The notes: generated from the sequence alone by a model not told the origin. A stretch of 26,104 bases of DNA from UMGS1908 sp045588795 (GCA_045588795.1 JAZNEY010000115.1:1-26104), one strand, 5' to 3'; shown: positions 7,662 to 16,240, numbered from the stretch's first letter. Program-made: numbers and translations.

Positions 7662-8357
7662 TTATTTCTTTCCTGCTTGATAAATTATTCTTCCGCAGTT
7701 TTCACATTCAATAAAACCATCTGCTTTCAATTTGTTTAACTTGCTTGCAGAAATTTCCATTCTACAACCACCACACTTGTTAGATACCATCGTTACAAAT
7801 ACATTGGTCTTTTCTGTTGCTTTCTGCTTGTATTTTGCAAGCAAATTCTTATCACAATTCTTTGCTTGCTTTGCAAGTTTTTCCTTCAACTCTGCAATCT
7901 TTCCATCCATCTCAGTCTTATAAACCGCAAAATCTTCTTTATATTTTTGCATATTAGCCTTTGCTGTTCTTGCTGATTTCATTATGGTTGCTACTTCATT
8001 TTGAATAGATGTACAATTGTTGATAACCGCAGCCATTTCCTTGTCAAGTTTGTTTAAATTACTTGTTATCGTATCAATAGCCTCTAAAAGCCCCTCATTT
8101 TTTGATACATCTCCGCTTCCTGCATTTTTTTCAGCCACTTCTAAATTTTTAGCCATTTTGTTGTATACTTCTCTGTATTGGTTGTATGCTTTTATTGTTT
8201 CACCCGCACGCTTTTCAAGCTCAACAAGTTTTCCTTGTGCATCTTTTAAAAATTGTTGCATTTTTAGAGCGTTCTTACGGTCTTTATTATCCATAATTTC
8301 TGCTTCAATTTTTTTGATTTCTGCATCAATTTCTTGATACTTTAAAATTCCCTCCAT
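7662..8357 (-). CDS. Coiled-coil protein with C-terminal C4 zinc ribbon (zf-RING_7 / CdsZ-like)
   Basis: A 231-residue protein. A long helical coiled coil (about 3-180) is followed by a C4 zinc ribbon with Cys195, Cys198, Cys218 and Cys221 (CGGC...CENC). This is the PF02591 layout, which includes chlamydial CT398/CdsZ. Members occur widely in bacteria and often sit near trmK; some bind sigma factors or secretion parts, but a general function is not settled. Here it is the last gene of dnaG-rpoD-trmK, with its ATG overlapping the trmK stop codon by one base (TAATG), so the two are translationally coupled. In many Firmicutes a Nif3 family gene (yqfO) lies beside trmK; none is present here. Confidence 0.88.
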   Translation of the reverse strand: MEGILKYQEIDAEIKKIEAEIMDNKDRKNALKMQQFLKDAQGKLVELEKRAGETIKAYNQYREVYNKMAKNLEVAEKNAGSGDVSKNEGLLEAIDTITSNLNKLDKEMAAVINNCTSIQNEVATIMKSARTAKANMQKYKEDFAVYKTEMDGKIAELKEKLAKQAKNCDKNLLAKYKQKATEKTNVFVTMVSNKCGGCRMEISASKLNKLKADGFIECENCGRIIYQAGKK

Positions 8358-9025
8358 TACATACCTTCCTTACTTTTATATTTTTTGCAAAATTCTAACC
8401 TTTCAAGGTCATCTTCAATTAGATAGTCCTTTCTTGCCATTAGTTTCGTATAAGTATAATTTACGAAATCAATAAAGTCAACATTTATATTCCTTTCCAT
8501 AAATTTACCAAAATAACATTGTAAATTTGTCAATTTTTCTGTCTGACTATTTGGCACGCACAGAATATTTGCGTAGAATTTCCCTTTATCTTGAATTATT
8601 TGGTCGCTTATTATCTCAAATCCATTTTGAGATAAAAATTTTCTAACCTCATAGAAATCTTGTGCTGGCTGTAAAAGAAACATTTTATAAGCACTGAAAT
8701 CCTCAATACTCGACAAAATTTTGATAATTTCATTTCCACCCATTCCAGCAATAACAACACAATCACTTTCTATTGTTTTATCAAAATCATTAAGCCCGTT
8801 TGAGACCAAACATTCGATTTTATCGCCAATTCCTAAATTTTCTTTTAAAACCTTTGTTTTTTCAAGCGATTTACTTGAAATATCGCTTGCATAAACTTTT
8901 TTTGCCTTACCAGTCGTTACTAAAAGCGCAGACAAAATCCCGTGGTCGCAACCCACATCAAATACCACATTTGAGTTTTCTGGCACCATCTCAAATAATT
9001 TCAATATTCTTTTAGATTTTTTCAT
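8357..9025 (-). CDS. trmK: tRNA (adenine22-N1)-methyltransferase TrmK
   Basis: Transfers a methyl group from S-adenosylmethionine to N1 of adenine 22 in the D-arm of tRNA. The 222-residue protein has the expected Rossmann methyltransferase motifs: DVGCDHG (23-29, SAM binding), YASDIS (45-50), AGMGG (93-97) and LQP (118-120) in the place of the usual LQPN/M. A short helical C-terminal part follows. The start is set at ATG 9025, one base after the rpoD stop codon. A TTG at 9034 would extend it by three residues and overlap rpoD, and known TrmK proteins begin at this point (xxLSKRL). It lies directly between rpoD and the zinc-ribbon gene in one operon. Confidence 0.95.
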   Translation of the reverse strand: MKKSKRILKLFEMVPENSNVVFDVGCDHGILSALLVTTGKAKKVYASDISSKSLEKTKVLKENLGIGDKIECLVSNGLNDFDKTIESDCVVIAGMGGNEIIKILSSIEDFSAYKMFLLQPAQDFYEVRKFLSQNGFEIISDQIIQDKGKFYANILCVPNSQTEKLTNLQCYFGKFMERNINVDFIDFVNYTYTKLMARKDYLIEDDLERLEFCKKYKSKEGM

Positions 9026-9026
9026 A

Positions 9027-10724
9027 CTAATCAAGGAAATCTCTTAATTTTTTGCTTCTTGATGGGTGTCTTAACTTCTTTAATGCCTTAGCTTCAATCT
9101 GTCTAATTCTTTCTCTTGTAACATTAAATTCTTTTCCAACTTCTTCTAGGGTTTTTGCGTGACCATCTTCTAGACCATATCTCATCATAACAACCTTTTG
9201 TTCTCTTGGAGTAAGTGAACCTAAAACCGAAACTAGTTGTTCTTTAAGCATAGAAACGGTCGCAGACTCTTCTGGTGTTGCAGTGTTAGTATCTTTAAGG
9301 AATGTTCCAAGACTGCTATCCTCTTCCTCACCTACTGGTGTTTCAAGAGAAATTGTATCTTGTGCAATTCTTTGAATTTCACGAACTTTTGCTTCACTCA
9401 CACCCATTTCTTTTGCAATTTCAGCATTTGATGGCTCTCTGCCAAGTGTTACAGTCAACTGTCTTGCAACACGAATCTGCCTGTTAATTGTTTCAACCAT
9501 ATGAACAGGGATTCTTATAGTTCTTGCTTGGTCTGCAATTGCTCTTGTAATTGCTTGCCTAATCCACCAAGTTGCGTAAGTTGAAAACCTAAATCCTTTT
9601 GTGTAGTCATACTTTTCAACCGCTTTAACAAGACCAAAATTTCCCTCTTGAATTAGGTCTAAGAACATCATTCCTCTGCCACCGTATTTTTTTGCAATTG
9701 ATACAACCAAACGCAGGTTACTTTCACAAAGTTTATCCTTTGCATATTGGTCGCCCTCAGTTACAAGTTTACCAAGTCTTAACTCTTCCTCTTGCGTTAA
9801 AAGTGGGACTTTGCCAATGTCTTTTAAATACATTTTAACAGGGTCATCAATGTTTGATTGATTGATAAGTTTTTCAAGTTCATCATCATTTTCCATCAAA
9901 GTGGTTTCAAGAAGTTTTATGCCCTCTTCTTGAATCCTTGTTAAAATGCCATCAATTTGGTCTGCATTTAGTTTTGCAAAACTATCTGCAAGTTCTTCCA
10001 TTGTAACAGAGCCTTTTTTCTTGGCTTTTTCAAGCACACGATTAATTTCTGCTTGAATTTTTTGTTGCTTTGCATCAAGGTCTGGTTTATCCTGTTGCTT
10101 TAACTCTTCTTTTTTGTTTGCCATAAGAGTCGCAAGTTCTTCATCTGCTTGAACTTTTGCCTTTTCTAAAATCTTCTTGGTTGGAGATTGTTCTTTCACA
10201 TCTTCACTGGCAGTCTTTACACTTGCTTTTGCACTTGCTGTTTTTGCTTTCACAGGCTTTTCTTCTTTTTGCACTGGTGCTTTTGCAGGTTTTTCAGCAA
10301 TTACTTTCTTTGCTGGTGCTTTTACCTGTTTTTCAGCAACCACCGCTGGTGCAACTGGTGCAGTCTTTGGAGTGGCCTTTACTGATGCAGTCTTTGGTTT
10401 TTCTGTTTTTGGTACTGATGTCTTTGCTGGTTTTTCAATGTTTGTTTTCTTAGCTGGTGCCTTTTCTGTTTCTTTAACAGAATCTTTTTTTGTTACCGCT
10501 TTTTTTGTTTCAACTTTTTCTTTTGTTTTTATGGTTTCCACTTTTTTCTCTTCCTTTTTCACCTTTGCTGGTGCTTCCTTTTTAGTTGCAGTCTCACTGC
10601 TTGCCTTTTTCTTTGGAGTTTTTGCTTCCTTTTCAGATTTTAAATTGTAGTCCTCACTGCTAACAATTTCCCCCGACTCGTTTCTGTCAACTCTTCCACG
10701 CTTCAAAATGTCAAAAATGCTCAT
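9027..10724 (-). CDS. rpoD: Primary sigma factor RpoD (SigA) with Lys/Ala/Pro-rich N-terminal extension
   Basis: The housekeeping sigma factor that directs RNA polymerase to -35/-10 promoters such as those in this window. Of its 565 residues, the core starts at region 1.2 (about 292-325, DDPVKMYLKDIGK). Region 2 follows (331-402, with FSTYATWWIRQAI), then region 3 (about 410-485) and region 4 (about 497-550, with VTRERIRQIEAKAL). Residues 215-285 look like the region 1.1 helical domain. Residues 30-190 are low complexity, made of Lys, Ala, Pro, Thr and Glu with repeated APAKK/EKPAK units, much like a histone H1 tail. A typical clostridial SigA is about 360-400 residues, so the extension adds roughly 190. 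AGGAG lies 10 nt before the ATG, which directly follows the dnaG stop codon (TAAATG). The frame is open and coupled throughout, so the extension is genuinely encoded. Confidence 0.97.
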   Translation of the reverse strand: MSIFDILKRGRVDRNESGEIVSSEDYNLKSEKEAKTPKKKASSETATKKEAPAKVKKEEKKVETIKTKEKVETKKAVTKKDSVKETEKAPAKKTNIEKPAKTSVPKTEKPKTASVKATPKTAPVAPAVVAEKQVKAPAKKVIAEKPAKAPVQKEEKPVKAKTASAKASVKTASEDVKEQSPTKKILEKAKVQADEELATLMANKKEELKQQDKPDLDAKQQKIQAEINRVLEKAKKKGSVTMEELADSFAKLNADQIDGILTRIQEEGIKLLETTLMENDDELEKLINQSNIDDPVKMYLKDIGKVPLLTQEEELRLGKLVTEGDQYAKDKLCESNLRLVVSIAKKYGGRGMMFLDLIQEGNFGLVKAVEKYDYTKGFRFSTYATWWIRQAITRAIADQARTIRIPVHMVETINRQIRVARQLTVTLGREPSNAEIAKEMGVSEAKVREIQRIAQDTISLETPVGEEEDSSLGTFLKDTNTATPEESATVSMLKEQLVSVLGSLTPREQKVVMMRYGLEDGHAKTLEEVGKEFNVTRERIRQIEAKALKKLRHPSRSKKLRDFLD

Positions 10725-12482
10725 TTATTCCATACTCCTATTGTTAATTTTTTGAGAAATCTGCATTATCTTTGCCATTATTTCCCTTTTTTCCGTTTCA
10801 CTTGCTTCATCAAGTTTATCGATAAGTTTTTGTTTTTCATCTTCAAGTCCATTTTTATAAACAACCCACAAACAATCTTTGAATTGTTCGCTGTTTATTT
10901 GGTCGTCATCTTCGAAATTGAAATTAACAATTTCTCCAACCTCTTCTGCAAATTCTTCCTCAAATTTTGCAATAAACTTCGCGACAGACTTTTCTTCACT
11001 TACAAAATTTAGCATATCACTAAATCGCTCATCTAAATTTGCACCAAAGTCACTTGGCAATTTAACATAGTGCTTATCCCGTAGTATATTTGCAAGAACG
11101 CAATATACCGATTGGACAAAAATATTATCTTTCTTTTCTTCTCTTCTGATCTGTGCCTGTTTGATTACATTTGATGTGTTAAGTTTTAAGTTGCTATCCT
11201 TTCTGAGTTTATTTTGCAAAAATTCCTTGCTGACATTGGTCAATTCCTTTATGTAATCTAGATATACCTCTGCCTCGATTTCTCCAAGCCCAGCAAGAAC
11301 GCCCATAGCTTCTTCAACATATTTCGCTTTCCCATCAAATTCATTAAGATTAAACTGCGATTTTAGGTATTTCAACTTGAACTCTATAAGGGGCAATGCA
11401 CTTGAAATAATTTTATTGAAAAAGTCTTTGCCCTTTGACTTTATAACCTCATCTGGGTCCATTCCCTCTGGCAGACTTGCGACTCTTACATTCAAATTCT
11501 CTTGTTTTAAAATATCAAGTCCCCTTAATGTTGCCTTTGTTCCTGCAAAATCTCCATCATAACAAATGATAACATTATCTGAAAGCCTTTTGATTGCTCT
11601 TGCCTGCTCCACCGTAAGTGCTGTTCCAAGACTTGCAAGAGCATTTCCATAGCCTGCTTGGTGCATTGCAATTACATCAATCTGCCCCTCGACAATAATT
11701 ATTTCTTTAATACCCTCTGTTTGCTTTGTCTTTTTAACAAGGTTTATACCAAACAGATTTTTACTCTTTGAAAAAATTGGTGTTTCAGCAGTATTTAAAT
11801 ACTTAGCATAGGTTGCATCTTTATCCATTGTTCTTCCAGAGAACGCAACAACATCTCCGTAAATGTTAATAACTGGAAATGCAATTCTGTCACCTATCGC
11901 ATCATAAACTCTGCCATCTTTTTCTTTTGCTATACCAACAGCCTTTATTAAACTTTCTGAATAACCTTTCGATTTTAAAAAGTCTATTGATTTTTGAAAT
12001 CCAGAAGCATAGCCAATACCAAACCTTGTAATCATCTCGTTTGTTATGCCACGCCTTTCAAGGTATTCCCTTGCCTTTTGGCTTTGCTTTAAATTTTCGT
12101 GATAGTGCTTGGCACAATCTTTCATACAACGAACCATTTCTTCACGCTGTTTTTTCTTCTCTTCGTAGTTATCATCATCTTCATAAGTACTTGGCACTTT
12201 CAAGTTTGACTCTTCTGCAAGTAGCTTTATCGCATCAATATAGGAAATGGATTCCATCTCTGAAACAAACTTAATAACATCACCGCCTGCCTTACAACCA
12301 AAACAATGATAGAATTGGTCCATCTCATTGACAGAAAATGAAGGTGTCTTTTCCAAATGAAACGGACACCTTCCCCAATAGTTATTTCCCTTTTTTTGTA
12401 GAGGAATGTATCTGCCAACAACAGTTACTATATTGTTTCTTTGTTTAAGTTCAGCAATGAAATCTGCTGGAATTGTTGACAT
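10725..12482 (-). CDS. dnaG: DNA primase DnaG
   Basis: Makes RNA primers at the replication fork with DnaB helicase. The 585-residue protein has the N-terminal CHC2 zinc finger (C39, H42, C60, C63) and the primase core (EYLERRGIT...FGIGYA). The TOPRIM domain follows, with IIIVEGQIDVIAMH, ASLGTALT and YDGDFAGTKA. The C-terminal helicase-binding region is weakly conserved, as is usual. The start is set at ATG 12482, because GAGGAGGT immediately precedes it; the longer GTG at 12488 lies inside that ribosome binding site. It is first in the dnaG-rpoD-trmK-zinc ribbon operon, the classical macromolecular-synthesis arrangement without rpsU. I did not find a convincing promoter in the AT-rich region upstream. 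Confidence 0.97.
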   Translation of the reverse strand: MSTIPADFIAELKQRNNIVTVVGRYIPLQKKGNNYWGRCPFHLEKTPSFSVNEMDQFYHCFGCKAGGDVIKFVSEMESISYIDAIKLLAEESNLKVPSTYEDDDNYEEKKKQREEMVRCMKDCAKHYHENLKQSQKAREYLERRGITNEMITRFGIGYASGFQKSIDFLKSKGYSESLIKAVGIAKEKDGRVYDAIGDRIAFPVINIYGDVVAFSGRTMDKDATYAKYLNTAETPIFSKSKNLFGINLVKKTKQTEGIKEIIIVEGQIDVIAMHQAGYGNALASLGTALTVEQARAIKRLSDNVIICYDGDFAGTKATLRGLDILKQENLNVRVASLPEGMDPDEVIKSKGKDFFNKIISSALPLIEFKLKYLKSQFNLNEFDGKAKYVEEAMGVLAGLGEIEAEVYLDYIKELTNVSKEFLQNKLRKDSNLKLNTSNVIKQAQIRREEKKDNIFVQSVYCVLANILRDKHYVKLPSDFGANLDERFSDMLNFVSEEKSVAKFIAKFEEEFAEEVGEIVNFNFEDDDQINSEQFKDCLWVVYKNGLEDEKQKLIDKLDEASETEKREIMAKIMQISQKINNRSME

Positions 12483-12682
12483 TTGCACCTCCTCAACATT
12501 GTTTTTTGTTATTCGCTCATAAGTTTAATTCGAAAAAATTTTCAAATTCCCTTTATTTATGCAAATTTTCTGTATTTTTTGAACTCATTTCAATATTTTT
12601 AGTGAAAATTTAGTGCATTCAATTAACATATTGATTGAAATTCTTCGAATTTTATTTTATAATTAAATTAATGGGTTATTTC

Positions 12683-12711
12683 TTCACATTGAGTCCTTTT
12701 TGATATATTAT
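12683..12711 (+). promoter_or_regulatory. Promoter of the protease/LRR unit
   Basis: TTCACA (12683-12688), 17-nt spacer, TATTAT (12706-12711), each one base off consensus. The start point is expected near 12718, giving a leader of about 35 nt. It lies in a very AT-rich 272-bp gap between divergent dnaG and the protease gene; the rest of the gap (12489-12680) shows no gene. Confidence 0.7.
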
Positions 12712-12754
12712 ACATCATTATGTCAACTGACACCCATTTACAAAGGAGCATAAA

Positions 12755-14140
12755 ATGACAACTACAAAATCTAACACTAAAAAAATCTTTACACTTATTT
12801 TTTCACTACTTATTTGTTTTATTTTTACCGGGTGTAGTTTCGGAAAAGTTTCGGTTTTGGATATAGCAACACAAAATCTTTTAGAAACACCCGAAAACAA
12901 TACCGAAGTCTCTACAACGCCAACAATAAACGAATACAACACTACAATAGAAAAAAGTGTACAAGAAATCAGTTTATATGACACCTACCTAGAATTAAAA
13001 GAAAAAGAAAACTATACAGGCTCATTCAAAGATTTTCTCAAAGAGTTCCTAAACAATGATGAAAATGGCATCTCAAGTAGCGTTGAATACATAACAAATC
13101 AAAGACTTATGTCATCAGTTGCAATTTATGCGAGCTTTCCAACAAGTTCAGGAACAAAAACATTTTCCGGTGCTGGAGTTTTCTACAAGATTGACAAAGA
13201 AAGTGGTGATGCGTACATAATTACAAACTACCACGTTGTTTATTATCTACAAAGCACAACAACAAATAAAATTTCTAACGATATTGAATGTTACACATAT
13301 GGGCAAATGGTAGGTGCATCTACCCCACTTACCTGCACATTTATCGGTGGCTCTATGACTTACGACCTTGCCCTTTTAAAGGTTACGGCAAGCGACCAAA
13401 TAAAAAACGGAGACTCTATTGCTGTTACATTTGCAAACAGCAACAACACAACGGTAGGCGAAAGCATTATTGCCATAGGAAACCCAGAAGGCGATGGAAT
13501 CTCTGCTACACAAGGAATTATTTGTGTTGATAGCGAAAATATCATTATGCAAAGTCTTGATGAAACAACAAGCGTTAAACACAGAGTTTTAAGAATTGAT
13601 GCAGCAATCAATGGTGGAAATAGCGGTGGAGGCATCTTCGATTCTAACGGAGACCTTATAGGGATTGCAAATGTTAAGATAGTAGACAGTTCGGTTGACA
13701 ACATAGCATACGCAATACCATCAAACATAGTTAAATATGTATGCGACCAAATTTATAAACAATGTGATGGAATAAATACAACATTTAAAAAAGTAGTTCT
13801 TGGAGTAACCATTGAAATAATAGATGCATCTTCCCATTACAATGGTCTCAAATCAGAAATTGTTGAAACCATTAAAGTTTCAGACATCACCACAGGAGCA
13901 CCGATTGATGGTCTTTTAACAGTTGGTACAATACTTGACAAAATTGTTATTACCAATAATTCAAACCCACTTACTCCAGTCGAAACTGAATACAAAATAA
14001 CAAGACTATTTCACATTGATGCCATTATTCAAACAAGCATTGGCGATACAATAACATTCTACACACAAGATGCTGAGGGAAACCCACTTACACCAACAAC
14101 TTTAACAATTACAAGCGATTGTCTTGTAGAAGTAAAATAA
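12755..14140 (+). CDS. Lipoprotein trypsin-like (HtrA/DegP-related) serine protease
   Basis: A 461-residue exported serine protease. The signal peptide ends in a lipobox FTGC, so Cys27 is the likely lipidated residue and the protein sits on the outer face of the membrane. Residues 74-100 (LYDTYLELKEKENYTGSFKD... onward) match a short element often seen after the signal in clostridial surface proteins (Y..Y......G..GS..DFL..L). The S1 domain (about 119-335) has the full triad: His160 (TNYHVV), Asp204 (YDLALLKV) and Ser290 (GGNSGGGIFD). The last 110 residues take the place of the HtrA PDZ domain but are only loosely PDZ-like. AAAGGAG lies 8 nt before the ATG. A leucine-rich-repeat gene follows after 16 nt in the same unit. 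Role in envelope protein quality control is inferred from family. Confidence 0.92.
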   Translation: MTTTKSNTKKIFTLIFSLLICFIFTGCSFGKVSVLDIATQNLLETPENNTEVSTTPTINEYNTTIEKSVQEISLYDTYLELKEKENYTGSFKDFLKEFLNNDENGISSSVEYITNQRLMSSVAIYASFPTSSGTKTFSGAGVFYKIDKESGDAYIITNYHVVYYLQSTTTNKISNDIECYTYGQMVGASTPLTCTFIGGSMTYDLALLKVTASDQIKNGDSIAVTFANSNNTTVGESIIAIGNPEGDGISATQGIICVDSENIIMQSLDETTSVKHRVLRIDAAINGGNSGGGIFDSNGDLIGIANVKIVDSSVDNIAYAIPSNIVKYVCDQIYKQCDGINTTFKKVVLGVTIEIIDASSHYNGLKSEIVETIKVSDITTGAPIDGLLTVGTILDKIVITNNSNPLTPVETEYKITRLFHIDAIIQTSIGDTITFYTQDAEGNPLTPTTLTITSDCLVEVK

Positions 14141-14156
14141 AAAAGGAGATTAAAAA

Positions 14157-15096
14157 ATGACCGAGTTGACTATCTTGAAGCGTGAAGATAATAGATACAC
14201 GCTTCTATCAAAGGACAACAGGCAAACCACGATTACTTTTCTTTGCGACAATTTAACTTTAAGTCCTAAATGTCATTATTCGAAATGGAGAAGTTGAATA
14301 TTACGACAAAGAAAGATACGAAATTGTTGACTACTTTATAATTGATAGAAAAGAAAAAAGTATTATAGTTGGTCACAAAGAGGATGAAGATGATGCAGAT
14401 TCTTTCCCTAGTGCTCATAAAGGCATTGAAAAAATTGAAGTTGAAAAAGTTGGTGGTAAAAATGGTGAAAAATGTATTAAAATCACAATGGAAGATGGCA
14501 AACTGGCATCAATTACCATAGACAAATATGGCAAAATTGTTGAGTATTATAATAATTCTTTAACCGATTGCGCAAATCATTTTTTAGAATATAACAATTC
14601 TTTAACAAAACTTAGCCTACCAAACCTTATTTCTTGCGGAGACTCTTTCTTATATGAAAACGAAACATTAAACGAACTTAACCTGCCGGCACTTACCTCT
14701 TGCGGAAACGACTTTCTGTTTAATGGCAGCACAAATTTAAAATCACTCGACCTACCATCATTAACGACTTGTGGTGATTTCTTTTTAGAAAATAATACAA
14801 CCATAGCGCAACTTGAATTACCCAAATTAACCTCTTGTGGATGTTCTTTCCTTTTTAGTAATGATTCTTTAACAAATCTTAGCTTGCCAGCCTTGACCGC
14901 TTGCGGAAAGGGATTTCTAAAGTTTAACGATTCGTTAACAGACCTAGACCTACCCACATTAACTTCTTATGGTCTTGAATTTCTATTTTACAACACAACA
15001 CTTAAGTCTTTTAATATACCAAACCTTTCAGAAAATATGCGTAAGCATTTACAAAGTATTGTGCAAAAAAACAGCAATCAAGACCAAGCAGAATAA
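14157..15096 (+). pseudogene. Leucine-rich-repeat protein gene with a one-base frameshift
   Basis: AAGGAG 8 nt upstream supports a start at ATG 14157, but this frame stops at 14295-14297 after 46 residues. The same gene continues in the +1 frame to 15096. Removing one A from the AAA at 14268-14270 joins TLSP to NVIIRNGEVEYYD and restores a 312-residue protein. The frame crossover must lie between 14263 and 14297. The C-terminal half has six to seven repeats of about 22-23 residues of the form LxxLxLPxLTSCGxxFLxxNxS. The cysteine of SCG recurs at the same repeat position and would form a ladder. This resembles LRR proteins of the BspA/LRR_5 type. There is no signal peptide in either part. An ATG at 14488 could still give the 202-residue LRR part but has no good ribosome binding site. 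It may be a true mutation, a phase-variable or recoded site, or an assembly error. Confidence 0.8.
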
Positions 15097-15108
15097 AACA
15101 TATAAAAA

Positions 15109-15146
15109 CAAAAGTGAACCTTTAGTCATCAAGGTTCACTTTTTAT
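15109..15146. terminator. Bidirectional terminator
   Basis: A perfect 12-bp stem, AAAGTGAACCTT (15111-15122) with AAGGTTCACTTT (15131-15142), has an 8-nt loop and T-rich tracts on both strands. It separates the LRR gene from the converging kinase gene. Confidence 0.93.
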
Positions 15147-15166
15147 ATATCCATATTTCTAATTCT

Positions 15167-16117
15167 TTACTTTACCAAAAATTCCCAAAGCAATGAGTTC
15201 TCAGGTACATATTTTTTACTTAGCGACCCACAAACACCACAAATTCCAAGAAGTTCATTTGCATAAGAGTTTTCCTTTGTTCTGAGTTTCAAAATTTTAG
15301 GCAATATTTTATCATATACCAAAGGCTCATAAATATGTGCTGTATCTATGAAAATGTGAGCGAGGTCTTTATACGGAGTAATATACAAATCTTCCCCACG
15401 ACAAACGTCTTTCCATTCTTCAAGAGTTGCATCTACGCTTTGATTTCTTGTTTGTAAATCTCTTATAAGCCTCCTTGTAAGCCTTAACTTCCTTGGTGTT
15501 ATTACAATGTTTGAGCCAAGCCTAAATTCGCTGTTAACACAAACAAATATTTTAAGTACTTTATCATCAAATTTATGACTTTTAACAAGTGCTGGATTAA
15601 GTGCGTGAGTACCCTCAAGCAAAATAACATCATTAGCACCAATTTCAACATGCCTGTACTCGGCTTTTCTTCTATCAGTTGCAAAATCAAATTCTGGCAA
15701 ATCTGCCCTATTCTCTTTCATAATAGAAACAAAGAATTTGTTAAAACAATCAATATCAATTTTTAAAATACTTTCCTTGTCCACCCTTCCATCTGGAAGC
15801 CTTGGTGCTTTATCCAAATCTATAAAAAAATCATCAAGAGAAACAACCAAAGAATTTACACCTTTTTCCTTTAGTTTTCTTGAAATTATCTTTGTTGTAG
15901 TAGTTTTTCCAGAAGATGATGGACCTGCTAAGAATACAAACTTAAATTTTCCATCAATAATTGTATCGACAGCTTTTTCAATTTGGTCATCAACTATTTT
16001 TTCTGAAATATCAACTAAGTGTTGTTTATCGAAATTTGCCCACCTATTAACTTTTTCTACATTGTAACAAGTACGAATAATATCTCCAAGTTCAATTGCT
16101 ATATCTAATTGTTCCAA
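15167..16117 (-). CDS. Uridine kinase-family nucleoside kinase
   Basis: A P-loop kinase of the uridine kinase/phosphoribulokinase family, expected to phosphorylate a nucleoside from a nucleoside triphosphate. The Walker A motif is GPSSSGKTT (about 65-73); then come SLDDFFIDLDKAPRLPDG and LLEGTHALNP, typical of this branch. The C-terminus holds the paired cysteines CGVCG. Close clostridial relatives are about 550 residues and carry an N-terminal TGS/ThrRS-like part that is missing here. The start is set at TTG 16117, giving 316 residues, because AAAGGTGG lies 9 nt upstream. The longer frame's GTG at 16147 is only 3 nt past the -10 box, so it would precede the transcript start. It is a single-gene unit. 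The precise substrate is not shown by the sequence. Confidence 0.85.
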   Translation of the reverse strand: MEQLDIAIELGDIIRTCYNVEKVNRWANFDKQHLVDISEKIVDDQIEKAVDTIIDGKFKFVFLAGPSSSGKTTTTKIISRKLKEKGVNSLVVSLDDFFIDLDKAPRLPDGRVDKESILKIDIDCFNKFFVSIMKENRADLPEFDFATDRRKAEYRHVEIGANDVILLEGTHALNPALVKSHKFDDKVLKIFVCVNSEFRLGSNIVITPRKLRLTRRLIRDLQTRNQSVDATLEEWKDVCRGEDLYITPYKDLAHIFIDTAHIYEPLVYDKILPKILKLRTKENSYANELLGICGVCGSLSKKYVPENSLLWEFLVK

Positions 16118-16150
16118 AATTTTAACCCACCTTTTTTTATCATTCACCTA

Positions 16151-16179
16151 ATATTAACATAAACAGCTACAACTTTCAA
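16151..16179 (-). promoter_or_regulatory. Promoter of the kinase gene
   Basis: TTGAAA (16179-16174), 17-nt spacer, TAATAT (16156-16151). It is placed so that transcription starts near 16144, which excludes the upstream GTG and favours the TTG start at 16117. Confidence 0.7.
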
Positions 16180-16202
16180 AACGAAAATTCATAAAATTAA
16201 AC

Positions 16203-16240
16203 AAAAAGCCATAATCACTATTACAAGATTATGACTTTTT
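16203..16240 (-). terminator. Terminator of the metal ATPase gene
   Basis: CATAATC/GATTATG stem with outer AAAAAG/CTTTTT pairs and a 10-nt loop, followed on the minus strand by a T-run. It sits 5 nt after the ATPase stop codon. Confidence 0.85.

Noticed and set aside
10157..10650. Long plus-strand open frames opposite rpoD
   Set aside because: They are antisense to the Lys/Ala/Pro-rich coding region, have no ribosome binding site, and translate to Phe/Leu/Ser-rich low-complexity sequence, as expected from the complement of that coding sequence.
12483..12488. GTG start two codons upstream of dnaG ATG
   Set aside because: It lies inside the GAGGAGGT ribosome binding site of the ATG.
12489..12680. 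Promoter for dnaG
   Set aside because: The region is so AT-rich that many weak matches occur; none has a good -35/-10 pair at 16-18 nt on the minus strand, so none is called.
13360..13728. A 122-residue open frame opposite the protease gene
   Set aside because: It has no ribosome binding site or recognisable domain and lies within a convincingly coding gene on the other strand.
14600..15030. Tandem DNA repeats in the LRR region as a CRISPR array
   Set aside because: The repeat is at the protein level with a period of about 66-69 nt, in frame and imperfect at the DNA level.
16118..16147. GTG start for the kinase
   Set aside because: It is only 3 nt beyond the -10 box of the promoter and would precede the transcript start; the TTG at 16117 has AAAGGTGG at 9 nt.
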